A stretch of 64,000 nt of DNA from Hyposmocoma kahamanoa (GCF_003589595.1 NW_020654422.1:8325516-8389515); one strand, 5' to 3'. Counted from the stretch's first letter, positions 44,646 through 55,999 are shown. The notes: generated from the sequence alone by a model not told the origin. Program-made: numbers and translations.

Positions 44646-45474
44646 TAAAAAGAAATTAACTAGCGCGGGGCAGGCTGTTCCGTTTATCGGCTAATGGAGT
44701 CAAGACATAGTGGTCTGTGGAAAAGAAAAAATAATGTTTGTGCTCTAGAGATAGAAGTAAAATTGAATAAATAAACAGCATTTGAATAACTACTTTTGGA
44801 TATTTAATTTATTACACTTTCTTTTTTGAAATGAGTTGTGTTCTATAAATAGATGCGAATGAGAATTGACTCACTCTCTAAAGAGCATTCGCATGCAAAT
44901 TGCGGTTCGGCACCCATCCACCTCAGCCACTTAAAACCTGCGCAGAACGCCTCAGGGGACAGCATTCATCGCTGTCCATGCGGATCTAGCTTCTTCTATC
45001 TTATTTCATGGTGAACAATTCTCATAATTTTAGCGGCAATTCTGGCCGGTGTACGGAAGTCAGAGAGCTGAAATCGTTAAGGACAGATCACTAAGAGACA
45101 TGCCATTAAAATTCTGCGTATTTTCTTGATTAGGCAAAACAAAAACGAAATTAAAATGTGTCGATGTCGCGTCATGGTGTCTGCATTGTGTGTGTTGCAT
45201 CTAAGCATTATGCCGTACCCAGAATATACTCGAAGACATTCAGGAACAATGTTTCCTACCACCGTCCACTTACCACAGTCGCAGATAGGAAAAATATGTT
45301 ACTTTAAAGAAAGATAATACATTCATTTCATTACCACAAATGACACATCAAAAGTAAAAAACGAAAAAAAGAGGAAAAAAAATTAAAGATACAATGAAAA
45401 TATTCCATCGTGACACAAAAATATAAAATTACAAAACAAAAAATAATGTAACAAACTTATAAAAACCTTGTAAA
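44646..45474. other. unassigned DNA
   Basis: Open frames at 45077-45317 show no domain. Nothing else is seen. Confidence 0.4.
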
Positions 45475-45545
45475 GGGCCCGTAAATCGTTGATTTGTTCG
45501 AAAATACAAATATACACGATTTAGATCCGAAAAAAGCATTATTTT
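45475..45545 (+). mobile_element. short Penelope-like 3' fragment
   Basis: 'cttgtaaagggcccgtaaat' through 'gatttagatccgaaaaa' is the reverse complement of part of 22570-22660. Only about 70 bp remain. Confidence 0.5.
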
Positions 45546-45744
45546 TCTAAAGAAAAATAAAATTAAAACAATGACTATTCACACAAACGAAAACATTGTT
45601 TATCTTTATAAACTCTTTGTGTGGTGTTGTGTGCTGCCGTAACAAAAGTGTTACTATTTCAGTATTCGCTGGAAAACACAATGCGTTCCCATAAATGATT
45701 TTGAGTTAGGACCCTAACTATTATTATTATCATTTTTAAGTTCA

Positions 45745-46476
45745 TCACATTATTTTAACATATTTTTTAAAGCAATATTCGTAATGCTTCGGGAATTTAT
45801 CTTCTATCTCCAATATTGATTTATTAAGCGATGTCTGGCTGTTGAGAGCATGATTAACCTTTTGTTCTTTGTCAGTCGCATGTTCATTTAAAAGCTTTAG
45901 TGACAGAGAAATGGCAGTTTCCAGCTTGGATAAGGTGTCAAAAATAATCTGTATGTTTATTTCTAATAATTTGTAAGAGCTGTCTAATTTAACAAAATCA
46001 ATAAATGTTTGTTCTGAAACATTTGTGTATCTAATAAGTTCAGAGATTTTCAAGGATAATTTATTTTGATTACGTACAACAATGGTCGATATGGTACTAT
46101 TAAAGTTTTCCAGAAATAGTTTGTTTAGGGTTATTGCTTGATTAACGTGATGAGCAAGGTTGTTCTGATTTCATGATAGTATACTTATGGCAGTATTGTA
46201 CCTCAGTGCGTCATTTTGGTCTAAGTTTCCAGTAATACTATGAATCAAAGTACCTAGGCCATCTATAAGAGCTCTTCTAAATCTAGTTTTACTTAGAGAA
46301 TTATACTTATCTAAAATACTATCTAATCTATCCGTAATATACCGTAGCAGAGACAAAAATCTAAATTTATAATTTTTACTTAAATCGTGAACTAAAGCGT
46401 CAAGAGTAAAAATTTGACTTTGAATGGTTTTTATATGATCTTTTATAGAATCTAATCTATAAAATGTAAAAACCAT
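45745..46476 (-). pseudogene. env: errantivirus envelope (env) fragment, one stop
   Basis: About 240 codons of one frame run from 46476 to the stop at 45745, interrupted by TGA at 46171-46173. Frame is kept across the stop. The family assignment comes from a short basic furin-like cleavage site followed directly by a glycine-containing fusion-peptide-like segment near 46265-46230, with coiled-coil-like leucine-rich sequence on both sides. In intact errantiviruses this is the glycoprotein that gives infectivity. Here the signal-peptide region is not found (the upstream frame is closed by a stop about 27 bases before the first Met), and no membrane anchor is seen at the C-terminus. The protein is therefore broken at both ends as well as in the middle. 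In this group env is usually expressed from a spliced RNA, so part of the front may have lain in another exon. Confidence 0.75.
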
Positions 46477-46619
46477 GATCAGACTGTCGAATTTTTGATA
46501 GTCCTAACTTGAATGGCAATATTCCGGGGCTATTGGTCATTGGCATTAGTTAGAAGTTACTTCTAACACAAGTAACTTCTACTTACAAGTAGCCCCAACA
46601 ATGGATACTGTAATTACTT

Positions 46620-49600
46620 TTATCTAGTAAATAAAGGCTTTTTTTTCCGGCTCGTGCCGGGTAGCTCACCACCGTCCTGTAACAAAGAATGTTGCATTTT
46701 CAGGGGTCTCCTTATGTTTCGTTTATGGTATTTTTGTTCTCTGATGTCTGCTACCTTTATTCCTAAATGTCGGGCAGTTGTCCTAGTTATATAACGAGGT
46801 TGATCTTTGTGACGAGCAGCAAGGGGATTAGTTGGATAAATTGCAAGGCCGTCGTCATATTCAAGAGCCTCTTCCAATTTTTCATTGCGTTCGTTTATGG
46901 TAGCCATTTGTTTCGAATTTAAGCGTTCGTAAATTTTTGCGTACATATCGACGGTTATTTCTTTATGTTTGTTTATATAATTTTGAAGACATGGTTTCTC
47001 AAGTTGGAGATCGAATGGATCTCTGTTATCAAAATGGCCGTTAATAATTTCAATTTATTTTTTATCTGTTGCAGAATGTATTGAATTATTATAAGCTAGT
47101 ACGGCAAACAGCATTACTTCGATAATTGGAGACTGTTTGTGCTTTTGTTGGATTAAACGAATATGTTCTAAAATCGTCGAATGAAATCTTTCTATGGCTC
47201 CATTGGATTGCGGATTATTGACACTGGTAAAATGTAGGTTTATTTTATGTAAGGCAGCAAATTCTTTAAGAGGAAGATTTTTAAATTCCGTACCTTGATC
47301 AGCGGTAATATTCAAAGGTAAGCCATGATGTGTCATCCCAGTTGCAAGTGCGTTAATGACGCTTACTCCTGACATGCTCTCAAGGGGGTATGCTTGTGCA
47401 TATTTCGAGAACTTGTCTATTATTGTCAGAAATTTTTGACCTTTGATTTGAAAAGTGTCTATATGAGTAATTTCGAATGGCTTTGTAGGGATTGGAGTAA
47501 ACTGGAGACTTTATTTATTAGGATGTCTTTCGTACTTATTAGTCTGGCAAGAAGAACAGTTGTTTATAATTTCTGTTACGGTGTTAGGGATATTTGGCCA
47601 ATAGTAATTACGCCTTAACTGTTTTTCAGTTTCCACTATACCTCTATGATTTGACTTTCCTTCATGATAAGTTTTCGCTAGACGATATTGTTCGTCTTTG
47701 TCAGTAATGTCTTTTAGATTTTGTTTACAGAACACTACGTCGAAAGCAGAATTTTTGAAAAATGTTTGCAGAGCTTTAGTTAGATCAGGTAAGTATTTGA
47801 AGTCTGAAAGCCAAACGCCGTGTTGAATATCGGATCGTATGAAATGTTTGAATAAATCAATTGTATCCTCCGTGAAATTGTTCAAGCCTATTTGAGCCAT
47901 GATACGGTTTTTACCAGGGAAGATTTCTTTTATATATACTTTAGATGGTGAGTGTAAAACAAATTGTATGAAGATTTGATTTTTATGGGTGTTTACAGAT
48001 TTTTCGACAATAGGAATTTCTACAATGGGTTGTTCCTGATTAGTATGAAATGTATCCTCCTGTAACTGATCTAATTCCAAATTATCTAAATCGGATATTT
48101 CGGAAACATTGCCAATAAGTGATAAAATGTCATCAAGCATTTCAGAAAAGGACTTATTATCGTCAGTGTGTGTTGTCTCATTATTGTTAATTGCAACCCT
48201 GGATAATGCATCTGCATTTGTGTTGGATGTACCTTTTTTATATACAACCTTGTAGTCGTATTCTGCAAGTTTAAGCTTCCACCTTGTAAGACGAGAGTTG
48301 GGTTCTTTTAAATTAACTAGCCAACGAAGGGGTTGGTCATTGGTTACTATCGTGAACTTACGACCAAATAAATAGGGGCGGAAGTATTTTGTTGCCCAAA
48401 CAATGGCAAGCAGTTCCTTTTCAGTGGTGCTGTAGTTGATTTCGTTATCGTTAAGTGTTCTGGAAGCAAATGCAATTGGTTTGTCAGAACCTATTGCACC
48501 TTGGGGTAACACAGCACCAAGGGCACACTGAGAGGCGTCTGTAGGACAATAAATTCTTTGTCGAAATCTGGGTAACTGAGAATTGGATCGTTCATCAAAA
48601 GTTCTTGACAAAGCTTAAAGGTTTTTACATAAGTTGGGTCTTGAATATTTATTTTTGCTTCCTTTTTCAAACATGATGTTAAAGGTTTGGTAAGTTTCGA
48701 AAAATTGGGTATAAATTTTCGGTAATAACCGAGGAGTCCCAGAAATGATTTTATTTCTTTAGTGTTGGTGGGAATTGGAACATTCTTTATGCCATGAACT
48801 TTATCTGGGTTTGGTTTGATACCGTTTGGAGTGATTACGTGTCCCAAATAGGCAGTTTCGTGTTTAAGGAATTCCTTTTCATAGAGCTGTATTTTAAAAT
48901 TAGCCTCTCTAAGGCGCTGGAAGACCTTTTCAATGTTTGTAATGTGTTCCTGTAACGAGGTACTGAAAATAATTATGTCATCCATTTATACGACACAGAT
49001 TTCATTGATTAATCCACGGAGTATCTTTTCCATGGCTCTTTGGAATGTGGAAGGGCGTTTTTCAGCCCAAAAGGCATGCCACGGTATTCATAATGCCCAT
49101 TTTCTACAGTAAATGCTGTTTTTTGTATATCATCTGGATGCATTTCAATCTGGTGGAAACCACAAATCGAGAGTGATGAAGTATAAACATCTGCCCAATT
49201 TATCGAGAACATCGGATATATTTGGAATCGGATACCTGTCCCTGATTCTCTTTTCGTTTAACTTTCTGTAATCTACAACAAGACGCCATTTTTGTTGTCC
49301 GGAAGCGTCAAGTTTTTTAGGCACAATCCAAATTGGAGAGGACCATGGGGACTCAGATGGCTGTATAATTTTCTGTTGAAGCTTTTTTTTTATTTGAGAT
49401 TGAACCTCAGCTTTATGTGTATATGGATATCTATGTGATTTTGTGAATACGGGAATTTCGTCTGTGGTTTTAATTTTGTGTTTGATTGTGTTTGTGAAAG
49501 TGAGAGGGTAATCTTCGTAATAAAAAATGTCACTATAATCTTTACATAATTTCGTGATTTTTTCTTTCTCTTCAGCGTTTATGTGGTTTGTTCTTATAAG

Positions 49601-50296
49601 AGATTCAATGTCTGTGGATTTAGGTAAAGGAGTTTCAAAGTTGAAACAATCAAAATTTCTTTCAAGGGGAACTGTATTCAGTGGAGCCGTCAGGCCAATG
49701 ATTATGTCATTACAAGTAGGATTGCTAATCTCTATATAAGCATACCCTTTATTTGATCGTATAATTACGGGTGGCATTTTACACTGATTTAATGTCATCT
49801 CGGGGATATATATTTCACCATCTTTTGTTTTTACAGGAACTTTCAGAGCAGCGGTGCTCTTAGCCTTGACTAATGCCTCAAATAGATTATGAACGCCGGT
49901 TTCCAACATGTGGATGGGATTTTTAGTGGACTCTGTCACAAGTAATCTGCTGGATAAGTTGACACATGCTTTCAGTTTCTCTAGCAGGTCGAGGCCGATA
50001 AGGCCATCAAAAATGTTATGGAATTTGTAAACATGCACTTGAAACTTGCACATTTCGTTTGAATTAAATTCTTTGAATAGTGGTAAGTCAATAGTATGTT
50101 GGTGATGGGTAGTACAATGCACGTTCGTGACTGAAAAAGGTTCAAAATTTAACTGAAAATTTTGATAATACCTTTTAATAGTTTCAGGTGACAAGAAAGA
50201 TTGATTTGAGCCTGTATCGATCAATAACTTCAGAGGTGGGTTATTAATTTGTATATATGGAAGTTGTCTTTTGGAGTGAACATTCACTTGTATCAT
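46620..50296 (-). pseudogene. pol: errantivirus pol (protease, RT, RNase H, integrase), broken
   Basis: The order is protease with the active-site DTG at residues 27-29 from 50296, reverse transcriptase (49500-48550), RNase H (TDASQ, then VTNDQPL; 48535-48250), integrase zinc-binding region (C..C at about 47530) and integrase core with ITADQGTEF and the Glu in NGAIERFH 36 residues later (D-x35-E). Damage seen: a small deletion in the LDLASGFHQ-type motif at about 49158; a one-base loss after GLKNA at about 49053; TAA at 48986-48988, where the Tyr of the YMDD active site should be; a frameshift at about 48540 just before TDASQ; TAA at 47511-47513; TAA at 47055-47057. The start codon overlaps the gag stop as ATGA (50293-50296), so pol sits in the -1 frame relative to gag. 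Confidence 0.9.
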
Positions 50297-51507
50297 GTTT
50301 CGTTGTTTTGGTTTAAAACATCGTGAAAATTTTGATTATGACAATTTTCAGAGATCTGTGTATATCCGGGTACAGTTTCAACTTGGGATGTTGTATCATG
50401 TGGAACAGGAATAAATTCCGGTTCAATGTCGTAATCATTTGAATAATCAGCAAAGCAACTTTGATCAACAAACTCTTTATTATTTGTATTGTTGTGATTT
50501 AATTCTTCGAAAACAAAGTCAGGGTAGTGACCCACATTTTGGAAATAATATGGCCTCTGTGCGTTTGATTGCTGCAATCTGAAAGTTGGTTTCTGAACAA
50601 ACCTGTAATTTTGATTATTATTGTTGTTTTGAGTATTCGGGTGAGAAATACCACTCATAGGGGTCGGTTTTGACCCAGGAGTGAAGTTTGGATCTTGATA
50701 AAAGTTAAATTTATTTGGTAGGTTTTGATTAGGTCGATCCTGGTTAAAATTCGATCTGAAATTTTGTTGGTTAAGGTTGTTATTATTATGATTTTGATTT
50801 GGTCTTTGTTGAAACCAATTTGGGGAAAATCTCTGTGAGTTATTATATCTGAAATTAGGGTTTTGGTAGAAATTAGGGTTTTGTTTATAATTTTGGTTTG
50901 CCTGTTTATTGATATTAGTATTACTTTGAGGTTGATTACGTTTTTGTAAGTACATTATATTGCCTTCTTCTTTAATAAATTGCAAGGCTTGAGGCAAAGA
51001 TTTGGTTCGCATAGCACGAATGGTAGACCCTAAAGGCTCCCTTAATCCAGCTAAAAAGGATTTCAACGCCTTGAAAAAATCTCGCTTGCATGCAAAAACG
51101 TTCTGGTCGTCATTATGTAAATTTATGTAATTTATCAAAGTAGTCAACAAATTTGTGCATTTATCGTAAAACTGTTGGGGGCTCTCGTTTCCCTGGTGTA
51201 AGTTGACAAGGTCACGGTTAAGAGAATTTTCATCCCTTTGGTCTGAAAAATTTTAAATCAAAACTTCTTTAATTCTTGGCCACGTACTTGCAGCGTTTCC
51301 GTCTACGATATCAAGAGCTTTTCCCTTCAATTTTCCGATCAATCCATTAACAATTATAATATTTTGAAAATTATTCTCGTTTTCATTGTCAAAATACTGT
51401 GTAAAGATATGATCAGATGCATTAATAAATCTATATAAGGAATTAGCATCTCCATTATATTCAGGTACTATTTTCAGAGCTAAATCAAACAGTTGTAATT
51501 GTGCCAT
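50293..51507 (-). pseudogene. gag: errantivirus gag, one stop
   Basis: One frame runs from the ATG at 51507 to the TGA at 50293-50295, broken only by TAA at 51253-51255. The product would be about 404 codons. The N-terminal part (to about 51000) is a capsid-like helical region. The C-terminal half is extremely rich in Asn, Gln, Pro and Phe ('QNPNFYQNPNFRYNN' type repeats) and has no CCHC zinc knuckle, as is usual in errantiviruses. Its stop overlaps the pol start. The single nonsense change suggests modest age. Confidence 0.85.
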
Positions 51508-51891
51508 GATGCACTTACGAAATTATAATTATTAAAATGTAAAGAAACAATTCAATTAGTAACAAATAAGACTGTGCGATACAGTTTAAATGATGTATTA
51601 TAGTAAATATATGAACGTAAAACACAAATTAGTAATTCTTATTACTATTTATATTTTTTCACAAAATTCGTGGAAACGGGAAAGGAACGGTTATGAACTA
51701 TTACAAATCCAAGCGTACTCACAGTACTATCAGCAAAACAATCATCTTAATTAGTCCTCACGAAGACGGTGTAAACCCTTAAGGCGTCGCAGCTTCCACA
51801 AAACGTAAAGTCACTTTTTGTGAAAATAGTTCGCACTGTAAACCGTTAAAACGGACACTGAACACGATTTTTGGTTGTCCAGTTCAGCACT

Positions 51892-51909
51892 ATCCTACCG
51901 ACTGCGCCA
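51892..51909 (-). promoter_or_regulatory. primer binding site, tRNA-Ser type
   Basis: On the minus strand it reads TGGCGCAGTCGGTAGGAT immediately after the LTR. This is the primer site I associate with the 17.6/297/TED group of errantiviruses. Confidence 0.8.
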
Positions 51910-52160
51910 GTTAAGCTCTTTCGGAGAGCTTTCATAAAATAAATATAATTTTTAATAAAAGAAAAGTTTATTTTAATTCACAATTTTAGTACATGTTATT
52001 ACTGTCTTAAATCTATCTTAATACTAATTGTCAGGATGCATCAATGCTCCGGCGCAGAGCGCGTTATCGGACAGGAAATGCAACCTCATGTCTGGACTCT
52101 ATGGCGTCGAGGCGTTGATGCAGGCCAGGCTTACTAAGAACTAGCTAGAGTTTACTTAAC
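51910..52160 (-). repeat. errantivirus 5' LTR
   Basis: About 251 bp lie directly beside the primer site and end in short inverted GTTAAG and CTTAAC, which would be the LTR tips. The outer limit is inferred from that symmetry, because no second LTR is available for comparison. Confidence 0.55.
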
Positions 52161-52180
52161 ATGCGTGAAAATTTTATTTC

Positions 52181-52420
52181 GTGCACCTAGTGGTAAGTGA
52201 TATGTCTGTTTCGGATAGTTGCAATGCCACTCAGAGCTTTAGATCACAAAGGTCTAAGGGACACTGCCACTACGTCACCCTGAGATATAAGTTTACAAAT
52301 CCCATGTGCCTGCAATTTCACCCTTCAAAACAGAAATAGGTAAGAAACGGCAGAAATAGGTAAGGTGGCTGTGCTTCCCAGAGCGGACTCTTTTACAGGG
52401 AGCTGTACTGCTACTAAGTC
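52181..52420 (-). repeat. lepidopteran interspersed repeat
   Basis: It is the reverse complement of the family at 20997 ('agtttacaaatcccatgtgc', 'cctgcaatttcacccttcaa', 'gagctgtactgctactaa'). A short duplication ('cagaaataggtaag' twice) lies inside. Confidence 0.7.
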
Positions 52421-52421
52421 A

Positions 52422-52460
52422 TTCTATGTAATTATATTATTATTATATAATTACATAGAA
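52422..52460. repeat. perfect AT-rich palindrome
   Basis: The arms 'ttctatgtaattata' (52422-52436) and 'tataattacatagaa' (52446-52460) are exact, and a looser repetition follows to about 52510. It directly borders the repeat copy at 52181. Confidence 0.8.
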
Positions 52461-52510
52461 TTATATTACATATAATTCTATGTGATTATATATAATATTA
52501 TATTATATAG

Positions 52511-53099
52511 TAATTTTCATCACGATAATTTCCCTTATCGTTAATGAAAGGTTGTTGTGGAGTTGTTACATTCACAAATGTCAAATTTCATACGTGTTTG
52601 TCGTCACACGGATTAGAATCGACGACCTGAAATTCAGAAGAAATCGTTCTCCTACTGAACTATCACCGCTCGTTTTAAAAATTTGGAATAGAAATTATTC
52701 CGCAGAAACAAAATATGTTTTGTCTAATAATATTCTTCCAAATTGGTAATTGAAATGAGTGGTGTGATGGATTGATTTAATGTGACCTGCTTGATGTGAG
52801 TAAATTGATTGAGGGGTGTAGATTGAAATAAAAATGATTAATTTAGGTATTTTGACGTATCAAGTGAGGGATCTCGGTAGTGAAAACGGTTCGGGGAGGC
52901 GACAGTGGGCAGTGAGGTTATGGATGGCGCCTCGATGATCTGGGGTGTAATAAAATACAAACAGAATTCTGTATTCAGGAATAGGGCCTATGTTTAATAC
53001 TGAAATACACATTACACATTAAGTAAGGTACATCGTCTATAGCTACGATGAAATATTATTTTATATTAACTAAATATTTTACTGCTTCGGCGAATTATA
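52511..53099. other. unassigned DNA
   Basis: A weak tRNA-like stretch ('cacggattagaatcgacgac', about 52607) was noted but not called. Nothing else is seen. Confidence 0.4.
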
Positions 53100-53779
53100 T
53101 AATAATAATAATGATTTATTTTCTCAACACTAGGAAACAAATATACACTTATTTTATAATAGACTAACAATTTTAAAAGTTGTATCCCTTATGAGAGACT
53201 AGAGACCGTACTAGGCAACTAAACCTGTGTTACAGCTCACTAGGCCCTCACCCTCTCAGATTAGTTTTAAGTAAAGTTTTAAAAGAAAAAAGCAATATAC
53301 TGTTGAGCAATAAAAATTGTAAATACTATCAATTATGCTAAAAACGTACGTGTTGATGTGTTAAAGTTAAGTGTAGAGCACGTAGATGCGTGAGCGCGAG
53401 CATGTGTGTGTAAATAAGTGTGAGAGAGTGTGGGGTGTGTGTGTATGTGTGTGTGCGTGTTCGTGTGTATGCTTGTGAAAATTCATTAGTTCAAATAATT
53501 AAAAGAGAACGTCAGTAAGATTTTCGGTTTCCGAGTAATCTAGTTTTTGCAACCAATTGGAAATTACGTATGTACACTCGTATTTGGTAAGTTTATATTT
53601 TATATGTGTAATGAACAATTTAGTTTATTATATAAATAACCACTCCGAAAGCAAAAGAAGCGTTGTGCAAAACTGCTATTAGCGGCAAATGGTTGAAACA
53701 CAGCGTGTTTGCGGCGTTTATTACACATACAGTCCGGATCATATTCGATAAGGGAGTGTGCTCTCAATACTGTTTGAAA
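53100..53779 (-). pseudogene. LINE A, C-terminal end and 3' region
   Basis: The minus strand from 53779 reads TVLRAHSLIEYDPD, then FFCFRSGYLYNKLNCSLHI, a stop at about 53600, and a degenerate continuation. This resembles the end of a Jockey/CR1-like LINE protein. The 3' region follows and closes in an ATT-type tail at about 53100-53120. A GT-rich stretch (53400-53470) lies within the 3' region. It continues the frame broken at 55540, so LINE B is inserted inside LINE A. Confidence 0.65.
53400..53475. repeat. GT-rich microsatellite
   Basis: It is an imperfect (GT)n run such as 'gtgtgtgtgtatgtgtgtgt' with interruptions. Confidence 0.8.
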
Positions 53780-55540
53780 AGATAAAGATAAAGATAAAGA
53801 TAAAGATAATTTTATTCGCAGTAAGTGTGGTTTACAAAGATGAAGTATACATACATGTTTATAGTTAACGATTCTCACACCTAGCTGGTTACAGCATACA
53901 AATTTACAATGAATTTAATAATATAATTAATCTTTAATAATAATAATAACATTACAATATTTTTATTGCTAATTTACATTTTAAATGTCAATTTTTATTT
54001 TTGTGGTCAAAGTATTCCTGAACAGTATAAAAGCAGCACTTAGACAACCATGCGGCTAGCCTTCTTCGAAACATGGTAATTGGCATATTTTTTAAATCAA
54101 GCGGCAATGAATTATATATTTTTACAGACATGGGGAAACAGTTACGACAATACACTTCCCTTTTCATTTTGATTGGAACAGTAAGTTTGTCCGGGAATCT
54201 TGTGTTGAACGAAGGCTCATGACGCTTGAATAAAGATGGGTTTTGTTTAACAAAAGTACAAACATTTAATATATATAAGCAAGGTACTGTTAGTAAATTT
54301 AATTTTTGAAAGAGAGGTCTACACGAAGTTAAAGGCGATACGTTGCAAATTGACCGAACGCAGCGTTTTTGGGATATTAAGACTTTACTACTCTCACATG
54401 AATTGCCCCACAACAGAATACCATATGCAATTATTGAACCTACATAACCATGATATGCTTGAAGCGCAACGGCTTGACTTACAGTCTTTGACAGACGCCA
54501 AAGAGCATACGAGAAACGGTCAATTTTAGTACGCACGTAGTCAACATGCAATTTCCATGAGCACTTGTTATCCAGAATGATACCCAAAAACATTGTCTCA
54601 TTACTAGTGGCAATGTTTACAGAATTATATGTAATATTGAGATCACAACATTTTGCGTTTCTATTGTAAAATTGAACAGCCTTAGTTTTGCTTAAATTGA
54701 CACTCAAATTATTTAGTTCTAACCAATTGATAACCGCAGCGACTGTTTTGTTTAGTACAGCGTTATGAAGTTCTTTGTCTACGTTAGGTACCAATATAGA
54801 AAGATCATCCGCATAAAGTACACATTTATGTTCGGTTACTGCAGGAAGATCATTGATGTATATTAGAAATAAGAGTGGGCCTAAGACGCTTCCTTGAGGT
54901 ACACCTGTGACGATCTTCCGAGATTTTGATCTGTATTTCAGTACTTCCTGGTATTTGGTTAACTTTGTTAATTCCACACACTGCTGTCTACCCCTAATGT
55001 AACTATCTAACCATGACAAAGCAGGACCTCGTATGCCGTATGAGTCACACTTATTTAATAGTCTAGCATGGCATACAAAGTCAAATGCCTTAGTCATATC
55101 AAAGAAAATTCCTGTTGTATGTAGACCAGAATTTAAATTTTCAGTGATACTATTAACCAACTGGAAGGCAGCAGTGGTTGTAGATTTACTTTTCTGAAAG
55201 CCGTGTTGATCAGAGTTAAAAATTTTGTATTTATCAATGAAGTTAATAAGTCGACTGTGCATTGCTTTTTCAAAAATTTTACTGAGTATTCGTATTAAAG
55301 CTATTGGGCGATAGTTACTTAGAATCTCCTTGTTATCTTTTTTATGAATTGGCGTAATGATTGAAAATTTAAGTTTTTGTGGAAACATACCTTCTGAAAA
55401 TGAAAGATTAATCAAATAAGTCAAAATAGGAGCTATTGTAGAAGCTATGAATTTAATAACTGATGTAGGTATTTCATCATACCCAGCAGATTTGGTATTG
55501 TTCAAAGATGTGATAATTTTTAACTATTAGTAGATAATTT
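53780..55540 (-). mobile_element. LINE B, 5'-truncated, nested in LINE A
   Basis: In minus orientation it begins near 55540, carries an open reverse transcriptase frame (55505-53988) and ends in a six-base microsatellite tail (AAAGAT units at 53777-53808 on the plus strand) instead of poly(A). The short sequence TTCAAA is found at both junctions. LINE A reads through when this block is ignored, so this is a clean insertion. Confidence 0.75.
53988..55505 (-). CDS. LINE B reverse transcriptase, open but truncated (505 aa)
   Basis: The frame starts within the reverse transcriptase (SAGYDEIPTSVIK) and runs without a stop to a normal-looking C-terminus. Visible blocks are NYRPIALIRILSKIFEKAM (64-82), the first catalytic Asp at 136 in FFDMTKAFD, GVPQGSVLGPLLFLIYINDL (201-220), the YADD active site at 231-234, and a thumb with LGIILD. 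The C-terminal part contains QKRCVRSI and NSLPLDLK, typical of Jockey/CR1-like LINEs. The endonuclease and any ORF1 are absent because of 5' truncation, so this copy cannot retrotranspose alone. The uncorrupted frame suggests a recent insertion. The Met at 55505 is not a natural start. Confidence 0.85.
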   Translation of the reverse strand: MNNTKSAGYDEIPTSVIKFIASTIAPILTYLINLSFSEGMFPQKLKFSIITPIHKKDNKEILSNYRPIALIRILSKIFEKAMHSRLINFIDKYKIFNSDQHGFQKSKSTTTAAFQLVNSITENLNSGLHTTGIFFDMTKAFDFVCHARLLNKCDSYGIRGPALSWLDSYIRGRQQCVELTKLTKYQEVLKYRSKSRKIVTGVPQGSVLGPLLFLIYINDLPAVTEHKCVLYADDLSILVPNVDKELHNAVLNKTVAAVINWLELNNLSVNLSKTKAVQFYNRNAKCCDLNITYNSVNIATSNETMFLGIILDNKCSWKLHVDYVRTKIDRFSYALWRLSKTVSQAVALQAYHGYVGSIIAYGILLWGNSCESSKVLISQKRCVRSICNVSPLTSCRPLFQKLNLLTVPCLYILNVCTFVKQNPSLFKRHEPSFNTRFPDKLTVPIKMKREVYCRNCFPMSVKIYNSLPLDLKNMPITMFRRRLAAWLSKCCFYTVQEYFDHKNKN

Positions 55541-55740
55541 TTTTGAAGAACAAATAATTGGCGAACTGATAAAACTTCATAATTTTTGCAGAGGCTTGAA
55601 GTGGAATGCAGAAAAGGTAGTTTCCACCCCATTTTCAGTACAGCTCTTTGTGTGCGTTCTAGTTTTAGGAGATTTGTTTTAGCCACTCCACCCCATCCAG
55701 TGATAATGAATTAATAACTCTGATATGTTTTTTGATGACA
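55541..55740 (-). pseudogene. LINE A, upstream fragment
   Basis: The minus strand at about 55705-55545 reads ITGWGGVAKTNLLKLERTQ, then RAVLKMGWKLPFLH and SVRQLFVLQ. This is the connection region behind the reverse transcriptase of Jockey/CR1-like LINEs. It stops being LINE A at VLQ, and the protein resumes at 53779 with TVLRAHS. An upstream stop at about 55714 and absence of the catalytic domain show that LINE A was already truncated. Confidence 0.65.
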
Positions 55741-55999
55741 ATTATCATGAATTAAGCAAAGTACTAGAAATGGCATCAAGCGACTTTAGTACCAATCGCA
55801 AAACGCACATTTGTACTTGTATACTTAATCATAAGTAATAGAATAGCGCTGTTTTCGATTATAATATTTTCTTGAATATTTTGAGTCTCAATTTATCTTA
55901 AATCAAGGTATCCTATAAACATCAATCAGCGCTATGTCATACTATTTTTTATATGAAAAATAACCATAGCCACAATGTAGTGTGAAACTACGGGCCCAT
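55741..55999. other. unassigned DNA
   Basis: I see nothing recognisable. Confidence 0.4.

Larger units (their letters stand above)
45745..52160 (-). mobile_element. degenerate errantivirus (gypsy-type LTR retroelement)
   Basis: In minus orientation the order is 5' LTR (51910-52160), primer site (51892-51909), gag (51507-50293), pol (50296-46620) and env (46476-45745). This gag-pol-env layout with a tRNA-Ser-type primer site is that of insect errantiviruses such as TED, 17.6 and 297. No matching 3' LTR is seen below 45745, where a Penelope fragment lies instead, so the 3' end is lost. Five in-frame stops and about three frameshifts make the copy non-functional. Confidence 0.92.

Noticed and set aside
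52600..52680. tRNA-like stretch near 'cacggattagaatcgacg'
   Set aside because: Both promoter boxes are too degenerate and no flank of the tRNA-like family is present.
53395..53480. GT-rich tract as a regulatory Z-DNA element
   Set aside because: It lies in the 3' region of a decayed LINE and is adequately explained as a microsatellite.
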